DNA of 64,000 nucleotides from JAIQFL01 sp035295745. Lineage in GTDB: Bacteria > Acidobacteriota > Terriglobia > Bryobacterales > Bryobacteraceae. Location: assembly GCA_035295745.1 (NCBI GenBank), contig DATGIL010000102.1, positions 62,001 through 126,000 of the forward strand, written 5' to 3'. Made by a program: the position numbers and the translations under genes. This document shows positions 41,907-50,764 of this stretch, piece after piece. Below the pieces are notes generated by a model that saw nothing but the letters and a program-made list of their open reading frames with translations, was not told the DNA's origin and did no database searches. Position 1 is the first letter of the stretch; every line of letters starts with the position of its first letter.

Positions 41907-44717
41907 CTAGACACGGAAGACCTTCATGACTTCGTCGCCGAGATGGTTGATGACTTTGACGGCGATGCGGCCGGATGCGGGTTTGGGGAACGGGCGCGAG
42001 GTGTCGCTGTGAAGCGTGGCCCAGGCTTCTTCATTGATCTCGGCCTTGAGCGTGGTCTTCAGAGACTTGTAGGGATCGTTCGCGCCCAGGAAGTAGGCGT
42101 GGCGGACGAAGAAACTCTCCTCGTTGTAGTCGGTATCGATGAACCAGCAGGCGATGCCATCGGCGTTATCGCTGCGGACCTCCCCGGTGTTGGGATGGAA
42201 GACGTCGACGCCTTTGATCTTGACCTGGATGGAGCCGCCGGGAGCGGCGAGGATCTCGATATCGGGCTCGCCGAAGATGACGAAGAGGTTGGCGCGGTCG
42301 GTCTTCTTCAGCTCGCCGGCCATGTGGAGGTCGGCATTCATGCGGGCCTTGAGGACGGGGATGCGGCCGAGTTTCTGGAACTCCGAGGAGTGCGCGTCGT
42401 AGTTGAAGGCGCAGGCCACCAGGGTGTCGAAGGCGGCGTCTCCGGCTTCGCGCGCGGCGGCGACGAGATCGGCGCGGGAAACGGTGCCGAACTCGGGGCC
42501 GACGAAGATGGCGGCGCGCTTCTCCTTGGCTCCGGCCTCGGATGCGCCTTCGGTATAGCGTCCTTCGGCGCAGACGAAATTGCCGGGCCACGGCGTGACG
42601 GTGGAGAACGAGAGCCGGTCTTCTTTGTGCGCCTGCTGGACGCCGGAGGTCTTGAGGTTTTCGAGGATGACCTGGACGAAGTCTTTGGGATCGCCGGACT
42701 GGGCGTGGCGGTCGATGAGTTCGTCGTTTTCGTCAACGTCGAGCGCGCGATGGGGGGAGAGGCTCTCGACAGTGAACGGCCCGGCGACGCGGACTTTCTT
42801 CGGATCGTCGTAGGGCTTGTCGTAGAGGTATTCGTATTCGGCCTTGGCGGCGATGGAGGCGTCGATCTCCTTTTGGCGGGCGATGCGCTGGCGCCAGGAT
42901 TCGGAGTGCAGTTGTATCGCTTTTGCCGGCCACGACTCGTCCGCGTCGCGAGGAATTTGCCATTCCTCCCATGTTTGCTTGAGAGTCTTGTTGAGATCCT
43001 CGCGCAGTAGCTCTAGTGTCTGCTGGTACTTCTCCCAGATGACGTCGATCTCAGTGTTGCTGGCAATGGACTTGAGCCCAACATGCGAGACACGCTCATA
43101 GACAAACCCATGGCGAATGTCGCCGTGCGTCGGCACCTCGGAAGGGGACATTCGCGCAACTTCAGCCTCCTTGACCTGGCCATCACGACTGTCGGCCAGC
43201 AGGTAGTAGGGAAAGCGCGCACCCATCATACGTGCGCGTGCCAACGCCAAAGCGACTCGGGAGGTGTCGATGGTGATCCACCGGCGACCCCATCGCTCAG
43301 CCACATGCCCCGTCGTACCAGAGCCACAGGTGGGGTCGAGCACAAGATCTCCGGGATCGGTGGTCATTAGGATACAACGCTGAACAACGCCCGGCGCCGT
43401 TTCGACGACGTAACGTTTGTCGGATGCACCACCTAGGTCGGACCAGATGTTAGTCTGCGCGTATGCCGCAAAATCGTCTATCTTTCTCAGATAGCGGAGC
43501 GCATTCTGCTGTGGAATGAGACGCGCGGCGTATCCCAGTCGCTTCATACCCAACTCGTTCGTCTTCCACCGACTCTGCATAGTCGGCGTAAATACCCGGC
43601 CCTCACATGTTACTCGGAACCAAGAGGCGGCCCCTTCGCCTTTTTCTCTTCCCATTCCCGCGGACTGCAGGTCGCCCGCAGTAAATAAAACTCCTCCCGA
43701 TGGCAGTGCAACATGGGAAGACCTCTCGTCTGGGCTTGCAGACCGTCGGAGTCCATTCGGCAGAACGACTCCGTTGTAATGGGCCGCGCCTTCACCTCCT
43801 CTCTCTTTCAGCTTAAATAACGGGCGATACTTAGCTCTTTCCTTTTCCTTCGCAAACCAGACAATATAGTCAGCAACACTTGAGAGCAACTCGTTGGTAG
43901 CGGAGGTCGTCTTTGTTAGGGTAATCAGACATACGAAATTTGCTTCCCCAAAGACTTCATCCATAACCGCCCGTACTCGATGCACATTCTCGTCGCCAAT
44001 TTGCACGAAGATGGATCCCGTGTGGTCAAGCAGGTCTCTCGCGACCATCAAACGATCTCGCAAATACGTCAGGTATGAATGAATCCCGTCACGCCAGGTA
44101 TCGCGAAACGCCTTTACTTGTTCCGGCTCTCGCGTGATGTGATCGACATTGCCGTCCTTCACATCCCTACTTGTCGTTGACCACTGGAAGTTCGAATTGA
44201 ACTTGATTCCGTACGGCGGATCGATGTAGATGCACTGCACCTGTCCGCGGAGCCCCTCACGCTCGGCGAGCGACGCCATCACCTGCAAGCTGTCGCCGAG
44301 AATCATGCGATTCGTCCAGTTGGCGTCGTGCTGGTAGAACTCCGTCCTCGCGGCCTCACTCGGCAGTCCATTGAAATCGCCGAATAAACTGAGCTGCTCC
44401 TCCTCTACCTTCTGGCTAGGCCCGCCTTTGCGCATCAAATCGTCAATGAGAACCTTGGGATGCACCTTCTCCTGGATATAGAGCGGCGGCGCGGAGACCA
44501 CCAGATCGGACCAATCCTGCTCGTCTTTGCCGCGCCATACCAGTTGCGGATCGAGATCGCGATTGCGCCGCTCATACGCCACGCGCAGAGGGCTCTGCTC
44601 CTCCTGGCGCATCACCGACTGGTATTCCGCCGTCGGGATGTTCTTGCGGGAAGCCTCGTCATGCGTCAAAGTGACGACGGTCCGCTTGATCTCAGATTTT
44701 GGGGGCTTGGCGGCCAT
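41907..44717 (-). CDS. Type III-like DNA methyltransferase (Mod), beta class
   Basis: 936 residues. Motif IV DPPYG is in CIYIDPPYGIKFNSNFQW (near residue 168) and motif I TCGSGTT in VLDPTCGSGTTGHVAE (about 463), so the motif order IV...I is that of beta-class amino-methyltransferases such as type III Mod subunits. The region between them holds the target-recognition domain; its DNA (about 43400-44000) is visibly more AT-rich than its flanks. A long C-terminal region (~600-936) follows, as in type III-like Mods. The enzyme would methylate adenine in an asymmetric site and specify cleavage by the nuclease encoded 9 bp upstream. Site unknown. Confidence 0.88.
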   Translation of the reverse strand: MAAKPPKSEIKRTVVTLTHDEASRKNIPTAEYQSVMRQEEQSPLRVAYERRNRDLDPQLVWRGKDEQDWSDLVVSAPPLYIQEKVHPKVLIDDLMRKGGPSQKVEEEQLSLFGDFNGLPSEAARTEFYQHDANWTNRMILGDSLQVMASLAEREGLRGQVQCIYIDPPYGIKFNSNFQWSTTSRDVKDGNVDHITREPEQVKAFRDTWRDGIHSYLTYLRDRLMVARDLLDHTGSIFVQIGDENVHRVRAVMDEVFGEANFVCLITLTKTTSATNELLSSVADYIVWFAKEKERAKYRPLFKLKERGGEGAAHYNGVVLPNGLRRSASPDERSSHVALPSGGVLFTAGDLQSAGMGREKGEGAASWFRVTCEGRVFTPTMQSRWKTNELGMKRLGYAARLIPQQNALRYLRKIDDFAAYAQTNIWSDLGGASDKRYVVETAPGVVQRCILMTTDPGDLVLDPTCGSGTTGHVAERWGRRWITIDTSRVALALARARMMGARFPYYLLADSRDGQVKEAEVARMSPSEVPTHGDIRHGFVYERVSHVGLKSIASNTEIDVIWEKYQQTLELLREDLNKTLKQTWEEWQIPRDADESWPAKAIQLHSESWRQRIARQKEIDASIAAKAEYEYLYDKPYDDPKKVRVAGPFTVESLSPHRALDVDENDELIDRHAQSGDPKDFVQVILENLKTSGVQQAHKEDRLSFSTVTPWPGNFVCAEGRYTEGASEAGAKEKRAAIFVGPEFGTVSRADLVAAAREAGDAAFDTLVACAFNYDAHSSEFQKLGRIPVLKARMNADLHMAGELKKTDRANLFVIFGEPDIEILAAPGGSIQVKIKGVDVFHPNTGEVRSDNADGIACWFIDTDYNEESFFVRHAYFLGANDPYKSLKTTLKAEINEEAWATLHSDTSRPFPKPASGRIAVKVINHLGDEVMKVFRV

Positions 44718-44726
44718 TGGGGTTCC

Positions 44727-47700
44727 TTACGCTACGGTACGGGCCTGGGCGGCCCCGGTTGCGACTGACTCGATCATCTTGTCGAACGCGCTTTTCACCT
44801 TCGCATCAAAATCCGGTTCGATCTTGTAGACCTCCTTGAGTTCGGCGAAGGCCCAACGTCCATGCGCGCCCGAGTGGTTCACGCCGGGCACCCAATAGGT
44901 CTCCGCGAAGGTCTTCTTATCCTTGGCATCCTCGCGGCGATAGCCCTTGATTTCGACGATCAGGTGCAGCAGATCGTTCTCACCATGTCCATCGTCCACC
45001 AGAACGATGAAATCCGGCAGATATTTCCGCGTGTCGGAGAAGGAGCGATAAGGGATCTCGAAGCCCAGATTGTGATTCTTCACGTACGCCCGCACGCGCG
45101 GATGAGATTCCGCCATCCGGCAGAACTCGGCTTCCCAGTCGCTATCGAGGATCACCCAATCGATATGGCAGCGGCGTGCATCGGTGCGCCACCGTTCCAT
45201 CTTGGAGGTGTTGAACTTGACGTGGATGGTGGAGCCTTCGGGATTATACGGATCGGGCACCGCCTTGATGGGGCGTTTGGTCATCTCCGATCGGGTAATG
45301 GCCGCGGTGATGCGTTCGCAGGCGATATCGGCAAGGGACTGATACATGAGCTGCGCGGGATAGGTGCCGCCCGAGCAATTCAAGCAGGTATCGAGCCACT
45401 GCTTGGTGATGCGCTTGAGCGTGCCGAACACGTTGTACTTGGGGTCTCCATCGGGATCGCGCCATTTGGTTTGAATCAGGCGCATCACCAGGTTGTAGAG
45501 CAGCGTCGACTGCCGTAGATCCCCGGTATGCACAAGCGTCAGATCGATGCCCTCGCCGATAATCCCCTCGACGCGCGTGATAGAAGGGCCGACCAGGGCA
45601 GGAGTCAGTTCCAGAATGGAATCGTCGTTGAATTCGGCGGTGAGCCGCTCCTCGGGCAGGTCGACACGGTATCCCTGGATGCGAGGGAAACGGATCTCGA
45701 GGGCGTCGCGATCGGGACGTACGGCCTTCACGGTGATGGTCTCGCGGGGCGGTTGCGGGGGTGCGACGACGGGCTTGGCGTTGAAGTCGAAGGGAATACC
45801 GAGGACGTCGGCGTATTCGACATTGAAGAGGCCGGCGTCGTTGAGGTCGTAGGATTGGCGGCGCAGGGCGCGGCCGATCACCTGTTCGCAGAGAAGCTGG
45901 GTGCCGAAGGCGCGCACCCCCAGGACGTGAGTTACGGTATTGGCGTCCCAGCCTTCGGTGAGCATCGAAACGGAGACGACGCAGCGGATGGACTCGCCCA
46001 GGCGGCCGGCCTTGCCGACGGTGTTCATCACTTCGCGGAGGATCTCCTGGTCGGTGAGGTTCTCAGCCTTTTGGCGATCGCCGGTGCGCTCGATGACTTC
46101 GCGCCGGAAGCGCTCGATCTCGGGACCGGCGATGGTGCGGAAGTTGTCGTCGAGGGCGTCGCCGGATTCGATCTGTTCGCTATCGATGAGCAGGGTGTTG
46201 GGGCGGGCGATGGGGTTGCCGTAGTCGTCGAAATTGCGGAAGAGGGGCAGGCGGCCGGGGACGTAGGGGTCGCTAATGTTTTCGTCAGTGCGAAGGAAGC
46301 CGGCGATGTAATCGAAGATGAGCTTGGAGGTAGAGGTGTTGTTGCAGACCACGATGAAGCAGGGGGGAACGCGGATGCCGGATTGTTTCCAGAGTGCGAA
46401 GGTTTTGTCGTAGTGGCCGTAGAGGGCTTCGAGGGCGGTCATAAGCTCGGCGGGCAAGCTCAAGGGGTCGAGATTTTGCAGCTTTCCGCGGCCTTTGCGC
46501 GGCATTTTGGGACGGATGTGCTCCCAGAGATTGCGGAAGATGGGTACGTCGGCGCCAGGGATGTTATCGGCCACGGGGACGCGGGGGAGTTTGACGATGC
46601 CGCACTCGATGGCGTCCATGAGCGAGAAGTCGCTCATGGTCCAGTGAAAGAGAGCGCCTTCGTTGTAGCCCGAGCCGCGCAGGAAGAAGGGCGTCGCGGA
46701 CAGGTCAAAGACGCGGGTGATGCCCAGCTTGCGGTTGACGGCTTCGAGGCCGGAGATCCAGAGGCGGGCCTCTTCGTTACGCTTCTGGGCTTCCTGTTTC
46801 TCTTCGCCCTTGAGGTCGCTCTCGTCTTCGCCGGGCTTCTGACGATAGCAGTGATGGGCTTCGTCGTTAAGGACCAGGATGTTCTTGATGCCCATGAGGC
46901 TGGGCATGACGCGCTGGATCATCTGGCCTTCGGTTTCGAGGGTACTGAGCGGCTGGCCGCGGCCTTGCAGCAGGTCGCGAGTACCTTTGGCGACCTCCAG
47001 GCGCTCGCGGAGTTTGAAGGCGTGGTAGTTGGTGATGACGATCTTGGCGTGGTTCAGGTCGGGAAGCAGGTCGCCGGGCACGAGTTCGCGGCTGGCGTAG
47101 TAGCTGTCGGGGTCATTGGGCTGGAGGACGCGGAGGCGGTCGCGGATGGTGAGTCCGGGGGCGACGATCAGGAAGCCGCGGGTGAAACGGGTGCTGCCGG
47201 GGCGGCGCAGGGCGTTGATGGTCTGCCAGGCGATGAGCATCGCCATGACGGTGGTTTTGCCCGCGCCAGTGGCAAGTTTGAGGGCGATGCGGAGGAGTCC
47301 GGGATTGGCCTCATGATTGGCGTTGGCCAGGTGATCGAGGAAAGCTTTGCCGGGCTTGCCCGAGTTGGGGGCGACTTCGGTGAGCCAGATGGCAACTTCG
47401 ACGGCCTCGATCTGGCAGAAGAACGGCCGGATGTGATTGAAACTGTGACTACGCCAGTGTTGCAGGAGGCGCGCGGTTTCGGGAGTGACTTTCCAGTCGG
47501 CGGGGTTGGGGAGGCTACGCCACAGGTCTACGTGGCGGCGCAGTTCGGAGATGACGGGTGAGGGGTCGTACTGTTGTTCCTGAGTGGAGAGGTCGTTGAA
47601 GAGAAGTGAGTCCTGGCCTTTTGATTTCTGCTTGCGAGGCTTGGGGATGGGTGAGATGAATTTGGCGGGGCGGCGAGTCTCGATGGTGCGCTGCGTCGGC

Positions 47701-47786
47701 TGGCCGGAGGGGTCGAGTTCCCAGTGACGGGTAGGATAGTCATAGGGCGAATTAAGGATGGGCTGTTCGAAGAAGGGATTGCTCAC
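44727..47786 (-). CDS. Type III-like restriction endonuclease (Res), helicase-nuclease
   Basis: 1019 residues. The N-terminus (NPFFEQPILNSPYDYP) resembles the family NCBI names BPTD_3080 restriction endonucleases, from memory. Helicase motifs: Walker A KLATGAGKTTVMAMLIAWQ, motif II ILVLNDEAHH, motif III FDLSATPFFLRGSG, motif VI QVIGRALRRQSY. Near the C-terminus a PD-(D/E)xK nuclease core reads LPDFIVLVD ... HLIVEIKGYRRED. It would cut DNA after ATP-driven sliding from unmethylated sites recognised with Mod. First gene of the three-gene island; no promoter motif is obvious, and it is read away from the repeat array at 48 kb. Confidence 0.9.
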   Translation of the reverse strand: MSNPFFEQPILNSPYDYPTRHWELDPSGQPTQRTIETRRPAKFISPIPKPRKQKSKGQDSLLFNDLSTQEQQYDPSPVISELRRHVDLWRSLPNPADWKVTPETARLLQHWRSHSFNHIRPFFCQIEAVEVAIWLTEVAPNSGKPGKAFLDHLANANHEANPGLLRIALKLATGAGKTTVMAMLIAWQTINALRRPGSTRFTRGFLIVAPGLTIRDRLRVLQPNDPDSYYASRELVPGDLLPDLNHAKIVITNYHAFKLRERLEVAKGTRDLLQGRGQPLSTLETEGQMIQRVMPSLMGIKNILVLNDEAHHCYRQKPGEDESDLKGEEKQEAQKRNEEARLWISGLEAVNRKLGITRVFDLSATPFFLRGSGYNEGALFHWTMSDFSLMDAIECGIVKLPRVPVADNIPGADVPIFRNLWEHIRPKMPRKGRGKLQNLDPLSLPAELMTALEALYGHYDKTFALWKQSGIRVPPCFIVVCNNTSTSKLIFDYIAGFLRTDENISDPYVPGRLPLFRNFDDYGNPIARPNTLLIDSEQIESGDALDDNFRTIAGPEIERFRREVIERTGDRQKAENLTDQEILREVMNTVGKAGRLGESIRCVVSVSMLTEGWDANTVTHVLGVRAFGTQLLCEQVIGRALRRQSYDLNDAGLFNVEYADVLGIPFDFNAKPVVAPPQPPRETITVKAVRPDRDALEIRFPRIQGYRVDLPEERLTAEFNDDSILELTPALVGPSITRVEGIIGEGIDLTLVHTGDLRQSTLLYNLVMRLIQTKWRDPDGDPKYNVFGTLKRITKQWLDTCLNCSGGTYPAQLMYQSLADIACERITAAITRSEMTKRPIKAVPDPYNPEGSTIHVKFNTSKMERWRTDARRCHIDWVILDSDWEAEFCRMAESHPRVRAYVKNHNLGFEIPYRSFSDTRKYLPDFIVLVDDGHGENDLLHLIVEIKGYRREDAKDKKTFAETYWVPGVNHSGAHGRWAFAELKEVYKIEPDFDAKVKSAFDKMIESVATGAAQARTVA

Positions 47787-48012
47787 ATTGTCTTACCGAC
47801 TCAGAAGGAACTATGATAGCGCCAAGGTGGGAGGCCAGAGCTGGCGGACAGTTTGCGACGGCCAGGTGTCGAAATGGTCCGGCACGTGATCCGGCAGGAG
47901 GTGTGATGCGGCTTTCTCGTCAAGGTGCGTGGCGTACCTGCTGGCGTCGATCGGATCCCTTCGCATCCGGGCAACAGCGAAAACATGCGCCATCCGACAA
48001 CCGCTTGCTGCG

Positions 48013-48570
48013 GCTGAGGGAGTGATTTCCGGAGCGATTGGGCATCGCTTGCTGACGCGCGCGGCTCGCAACCACCCGTATCGCGCGAAACGTATTTTGT
48101 GTAGGTACGAGCCGCGGCTTCGGGCAGCTTACGAGCCGCGACCGTGAGGGAGCGAACCCGGCCCGATCGTTTCCCCGCCGCCGCCGGCATCGCTTGCTGA
48201 CGCGCGCGGCTCGCAACGAGCTACGACCGTAAGGGAGTGATTTCCGGAGCGATTGGGCATCGCTTGCTTACGCGCGCGGCACGCAACGAGCTACGACCGC
48301 AAGGGAGTGCTTTTGGGCGATCGGGCATCGCTTGCTTACGCGCGCGGCTCGCAACGAGCTACGACCGTAAGGGAGTGATTTTCGGAGCGATTAGGCATCG
48401 CTTGCTTACGTGCGCGGCACGCAACGAGCTACGACCGTAAGGGAGTGTTTTTGGGCGATTGGGCATCGCTTGCTTACGCGCGCGGCTCGCAACGAGCTAC
48501 GACCGTAAGGGAGTGCTTTTGGGCGATCGGGCATCGCTTGCTTACGCGCGCGGCTCGCAAACGAGCGTGA
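48013..48570. repeat. Tandem array of the 68-70 bp palindromic repeat
   Basis: Five clear units start (CGAG) at 48217, 48287, 48355, 48425 and 48493, with periods 70, 68, 70, 68 bp; partial units lie from 48013. A unit reads CGAGCTACGACCGTAAGGGA, a GTG-TTTT-GGGCGATNGGGCATCG core, then CTTGCTTACGCGCGCGGCTCG-like sequence. The first 17 and last 17 bases are inverted repeats with about 14 matches, so each unit can fold as a long hairpin with a ~30-base loop. Units alternate ATTTTCGGA and CTTTTGGG cores. Small ORFs here are repeat translations. Confidence 0.9.
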
Positions 48571-48626
48571 ACGGCAGGAAGCGGTGGCAGGGGCTTTCCT
48601 GCATGCCAGCGGAACTTCCGCGCTAC

Positions 48627-48635
48627 TGCTATAAT
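48627..48635 (+). promoter_or_regulatory. Extended -10 promoter before the DEAD-box helicase
   Basis: TGCTATAAT matches the extended -10 (TGN-TATAAT) perfectly. No -35 is seen, as expected for this class. It gives a leader of roughly 80 bases before the ATG at 48720, with a short GGCG-GTT-CGCC hairpin in it. Confidence 0.55.
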
Positions 48636-48719
48636 AAAAACCGTAACGAAGTTTGATCTGCTAGCTTTCTCCCCTCACCGGTAGGCGGTTCGCCGATTCC
48701 TTCCTCGACAACTTGAACA

Positions 48720-49943
48720 ATGAAAACTTTTTCCGAATCTACTTTACTGCCGTTCCTAAAGACTAACCTCTCGCGAAACGGCTTCGAAACCCCAACCCCC
48801 ATCCAGGCCGCCGCCATCGAACCCGCATTGGCCGGCAACGACCTGCTCGCCACCGCTGAAACCGGAACCGGCAAGACCCTCGCGTTTGTTCTGCCCATCA
48901 TCCAATCGCTCACTGGCAACCCCGCTCCCACTGGCGTTCGCGCCATCATCTTGAGCCCTACTCGCGAACTCGCCCTCCAGATTAACGAGACCTTTCTCAA
49001 AATGGCCGTAGGCAGCGGACTCACCTCTTCCGTCGTCGTCGGCGGATTGAGCGAGTCGACGCAATTGCGCGCCATTCGCAAGGGAGCCCAGGTGCTGATC
49101 GCCACAGCCGGCCGTCTGCACGATTTCCTCAGCCGCGGCCTGCTGAAACTGTCAGGCGTGAAGATCCTGGTGCTCGATGAGGCCGACCGCATGCTCGACA
49201 TGGGCTTCCTGCCTACCATCGAGCGCATCATGGCGGCGCTTCCCGCCCAGCGTCAGACTCTATTCTTTTCCGCCACCATCGAAAGCTCCGTCAAGCACCT
49301 GGTCGACGCCCATTTGCCGCGCGCCGTCAGGATCGAGCTCGGATCGTCGACCAAGCCCACCGGCCAGGTCGACCTGCGCTTCTACGAAGTGGAGCAGGAC
49401 CGCAAGCTGGGGCTTCTCCACAGCCTGATGCAGGAGGAGCAGGGATCGTTCCTCGTCTTCGCCCGCACCAAGCACGGCGCCGACCGGCTGGCGCGCCGAC
49501 TCGCGGACAACGGCGTCAAGACGGCCGCTATTCACGGCGATCGCTCCCAGAACCAGCGCAACCAGGCGCTGCGCGGCTTTCAAGAGGGCTACTATCGCGT
49601 GCTCGTCGCCACCGATGTCGCCGCGCGCGGCATTCACGTCGACAACATTGCGCACGTGGTCAACTACGATCTTCCGCAGGTGCCCGAAGACTTCATCCAC
49701 CGCGTCGGACGCACCGGCCGCGCCGGCACTCGCGGTACGGCGTCTACCTTCGGCACCCGCCTGGAGCGCAGCACCGTGGCTCACATGGAGCGCACGCTCG
49801 CGATTCGACTGACTCGCTATACCGAATCCGGGGAGGCCGCTCCTGTCGAGGCAGGCGACTCCCAGGCTGCGAGGCCGCGCCAGTGGCGCTCCTTCGGACC
49901 GTCGCGCCGTTCCGGACGCACACACGCCCGACGCTCCGCGTGA
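48720..49943 (+). CDS. DEAD-box RNA helicase (RhlE-like)
   Basis: 407 residues. Conserved motifs appear in order: Q motif (FETPTPIQAAAIEPAL), I ATAETGTGKTLAF, Ia SPTRELALQI, II VLDEADRMLDMGF, III FSATI, then FLVFARTKHGADRLARRL, VLVATDVAARGIH, HRVGRTGRAG. The C-terminal tail is Arg/Ser-rich (RPRQWRSFGPSRRSGRTHAR), typical of RNA-binding tails. It remodels RNA, probably in ribosome assembly or cold adaptation. A leader of ~80 bases from an extended -10 promoter would allow cold-responsive control, but this is inference. Its stop is 14 bp from the convergent methyltransferase gene. Confidence 0.92.
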   Translation: MKTFSESTLLPFLKTNLSRNGFETPTPIQAAAIEPALAGNDLLATAETGTGKTLAFVLPIIQSLTGNPAPTGVRAIILSPTRELALQINETFLKMAVGSGLTSSVVVGGLSESTQLRAIRKGAQVLIATAGRLHDFLSRGLLKLSGVKILVLDEADRMLDMGFLPTIERIMAALPAQRQTLFFSATIESSVKHLVDAHLPRAVRIELGSSTKPTGQVDLRFYEVEQDRKLGLLHSLMQEEQGSFLVFARTKHGADRLARRLADNGVKTAAIHGDRSQNQRNQALRGFQEGYYRVLVATDVAARGIHVDNIAHVVNYDLPQVPEDFIHRVGRTGRAGTRGTASTFGTRLERSTVAHMERTLAIRLTRYTESGEAAPVEAGDSQAARPRQWRSFGPSRRSGRTHARRSA

Positions 49944-49957
49944 TTCGGTAGTCCCGA

Positions 49958-50764
49958 TCATTCCTGCGTGATCGCGCGCAGGTGCTCTACGCTGTACATC
50001 TGTCCGCGCAGGTCCCAATCCAGCACCGGGCGCGATGCCGCGGGCGGCACGTACAGCGTAAAGCCCGCGTGAATCTGCCTGGCGTGCCGCGGCATGTCCT
50101 CCAGCCAGAACCTCAGAATTGCCGGCTCCATCAAAGGATGGGGCGAGGTGTAAATCGCCGTGACTTCGTGATGCGCCGGATAGAACTGCCGCAGGTGCGC
50201 TACCAACCGATGGAATCGCTCCGGCCGCGACACCCGGGCAGAATGCAGCGCCGACTCGAGCGGCCCGATCTGCCATAAAATCGCGGGTACATCCGGCTGT
50301 AACGGACGGCGCCGCAGCAGCAGGTCCGTCGCTTCGTACATCTGCACGCCATCGATCACCGGATCCATCCGCAGGTCGGCGGCGATGGTGTCGATCGCCG
50401 AAACTCCGGGCAGCACTTTCACGCGCAAATCCAGCGCACGAGCCAGTTCCCACACCAGAAATGGCGCCTGCACTGCGATCAGTGGATGACCGTGAATCGC
50501 AAACGTCACCGGCGGGTGGTCCATCGCTGCATCCACTACCGCCACCGCCATGTGTTCGTAGGCTCCGCCACGCGGCCTGTCCTCGCGATAACTCTGCTCG
50601 TATAGCGAAGTGACTCGTGGGCACAAAGACTCGAGGAACGGGCGCGTCGCAGCTCCGGTATCGAGATAGAGCACCTCTCGTGATTCCCGTATCGCCTGCT
50701 CCACCTCGCGCGTGACTTGCGTTGCCGTTTGTATACCCAGTCCGGCGATCCAAATGTCGATCAT
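49958..50764 (-). CDS. Borosin-type peptide alpha-N-methyltransferase-like protein (TP_methylase fold)
   Basis: 268 residues with a tetrapyrrole-methylase-like SAM-binding fold, beginning IWIAGLGI. Comparison from memory with OphMA, the omphalotin borosin enzyme, shows shared blocks: SLYEQSYRED.PR...YEHM, GHP (92-94), LPGVSAIDTIAADLRMDP (OphMA LPGVSAEDCLFADLCIDP), MYEATDLLLRRRP and ILWQIGPLE. OphMA active-site residues Y63, Y66, R72 and Y76 correspond to Y55, Y59, R65 and Y69, allowing one extra residue. Porphyrin-pathway methylases do not normally carry that SLY...R...Y block. The ATG overlaps the stop of the partner gene (ATGA, 50761-50764). Substrate unknown; it lacks a fused clasp and core peptide, so it would be a split system. 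Confidence 0.75.
   Translation of the reverse strand: MIDIWIAGLGIQTATQVTREVEQAIRESREVLYLDTGAATRPFLESLCPRVTSLYEQSYREDRPRGGAYEHMAVAVVDAAMDHPPVTFAIHGHPLIAVQAPFLVWELARALDLRVKVLPGVSAIDTIAADLRMDPVIDGVQMYEATDLLLRRRPLQPDVPAILWQIGPLESALHSARVSRPERFHRLVAHLRQFYPAHHEVTAIYTSPHPLMEPAILRFWLEDMPRHARQIHAGFTLYVPPAASRPVLDWDLRGQMYSVEHLRAITQE

Noticed and set aside
45528..47561. 677-residue open frame opposite the Res gene
   Set aside because: It is the antisense shadow of a well-supported restriction enzyme; the protein is Gly/Asp/Val-rich with no domain.
48013..48570. CRISPR-like array
   Set aside because: The units are 68-70 bp near-identical throughout with no unique spacers, each unit is itself palindromic, copies occur at several loci, and no cas genes are nearby.
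49260..50753. 497-residue minus-strand frame over the helicase and methyltransferase
   Set aside because: It spans two real genes on opposite strands in a different frame and has Arg/Ala/Gly-rich composition.
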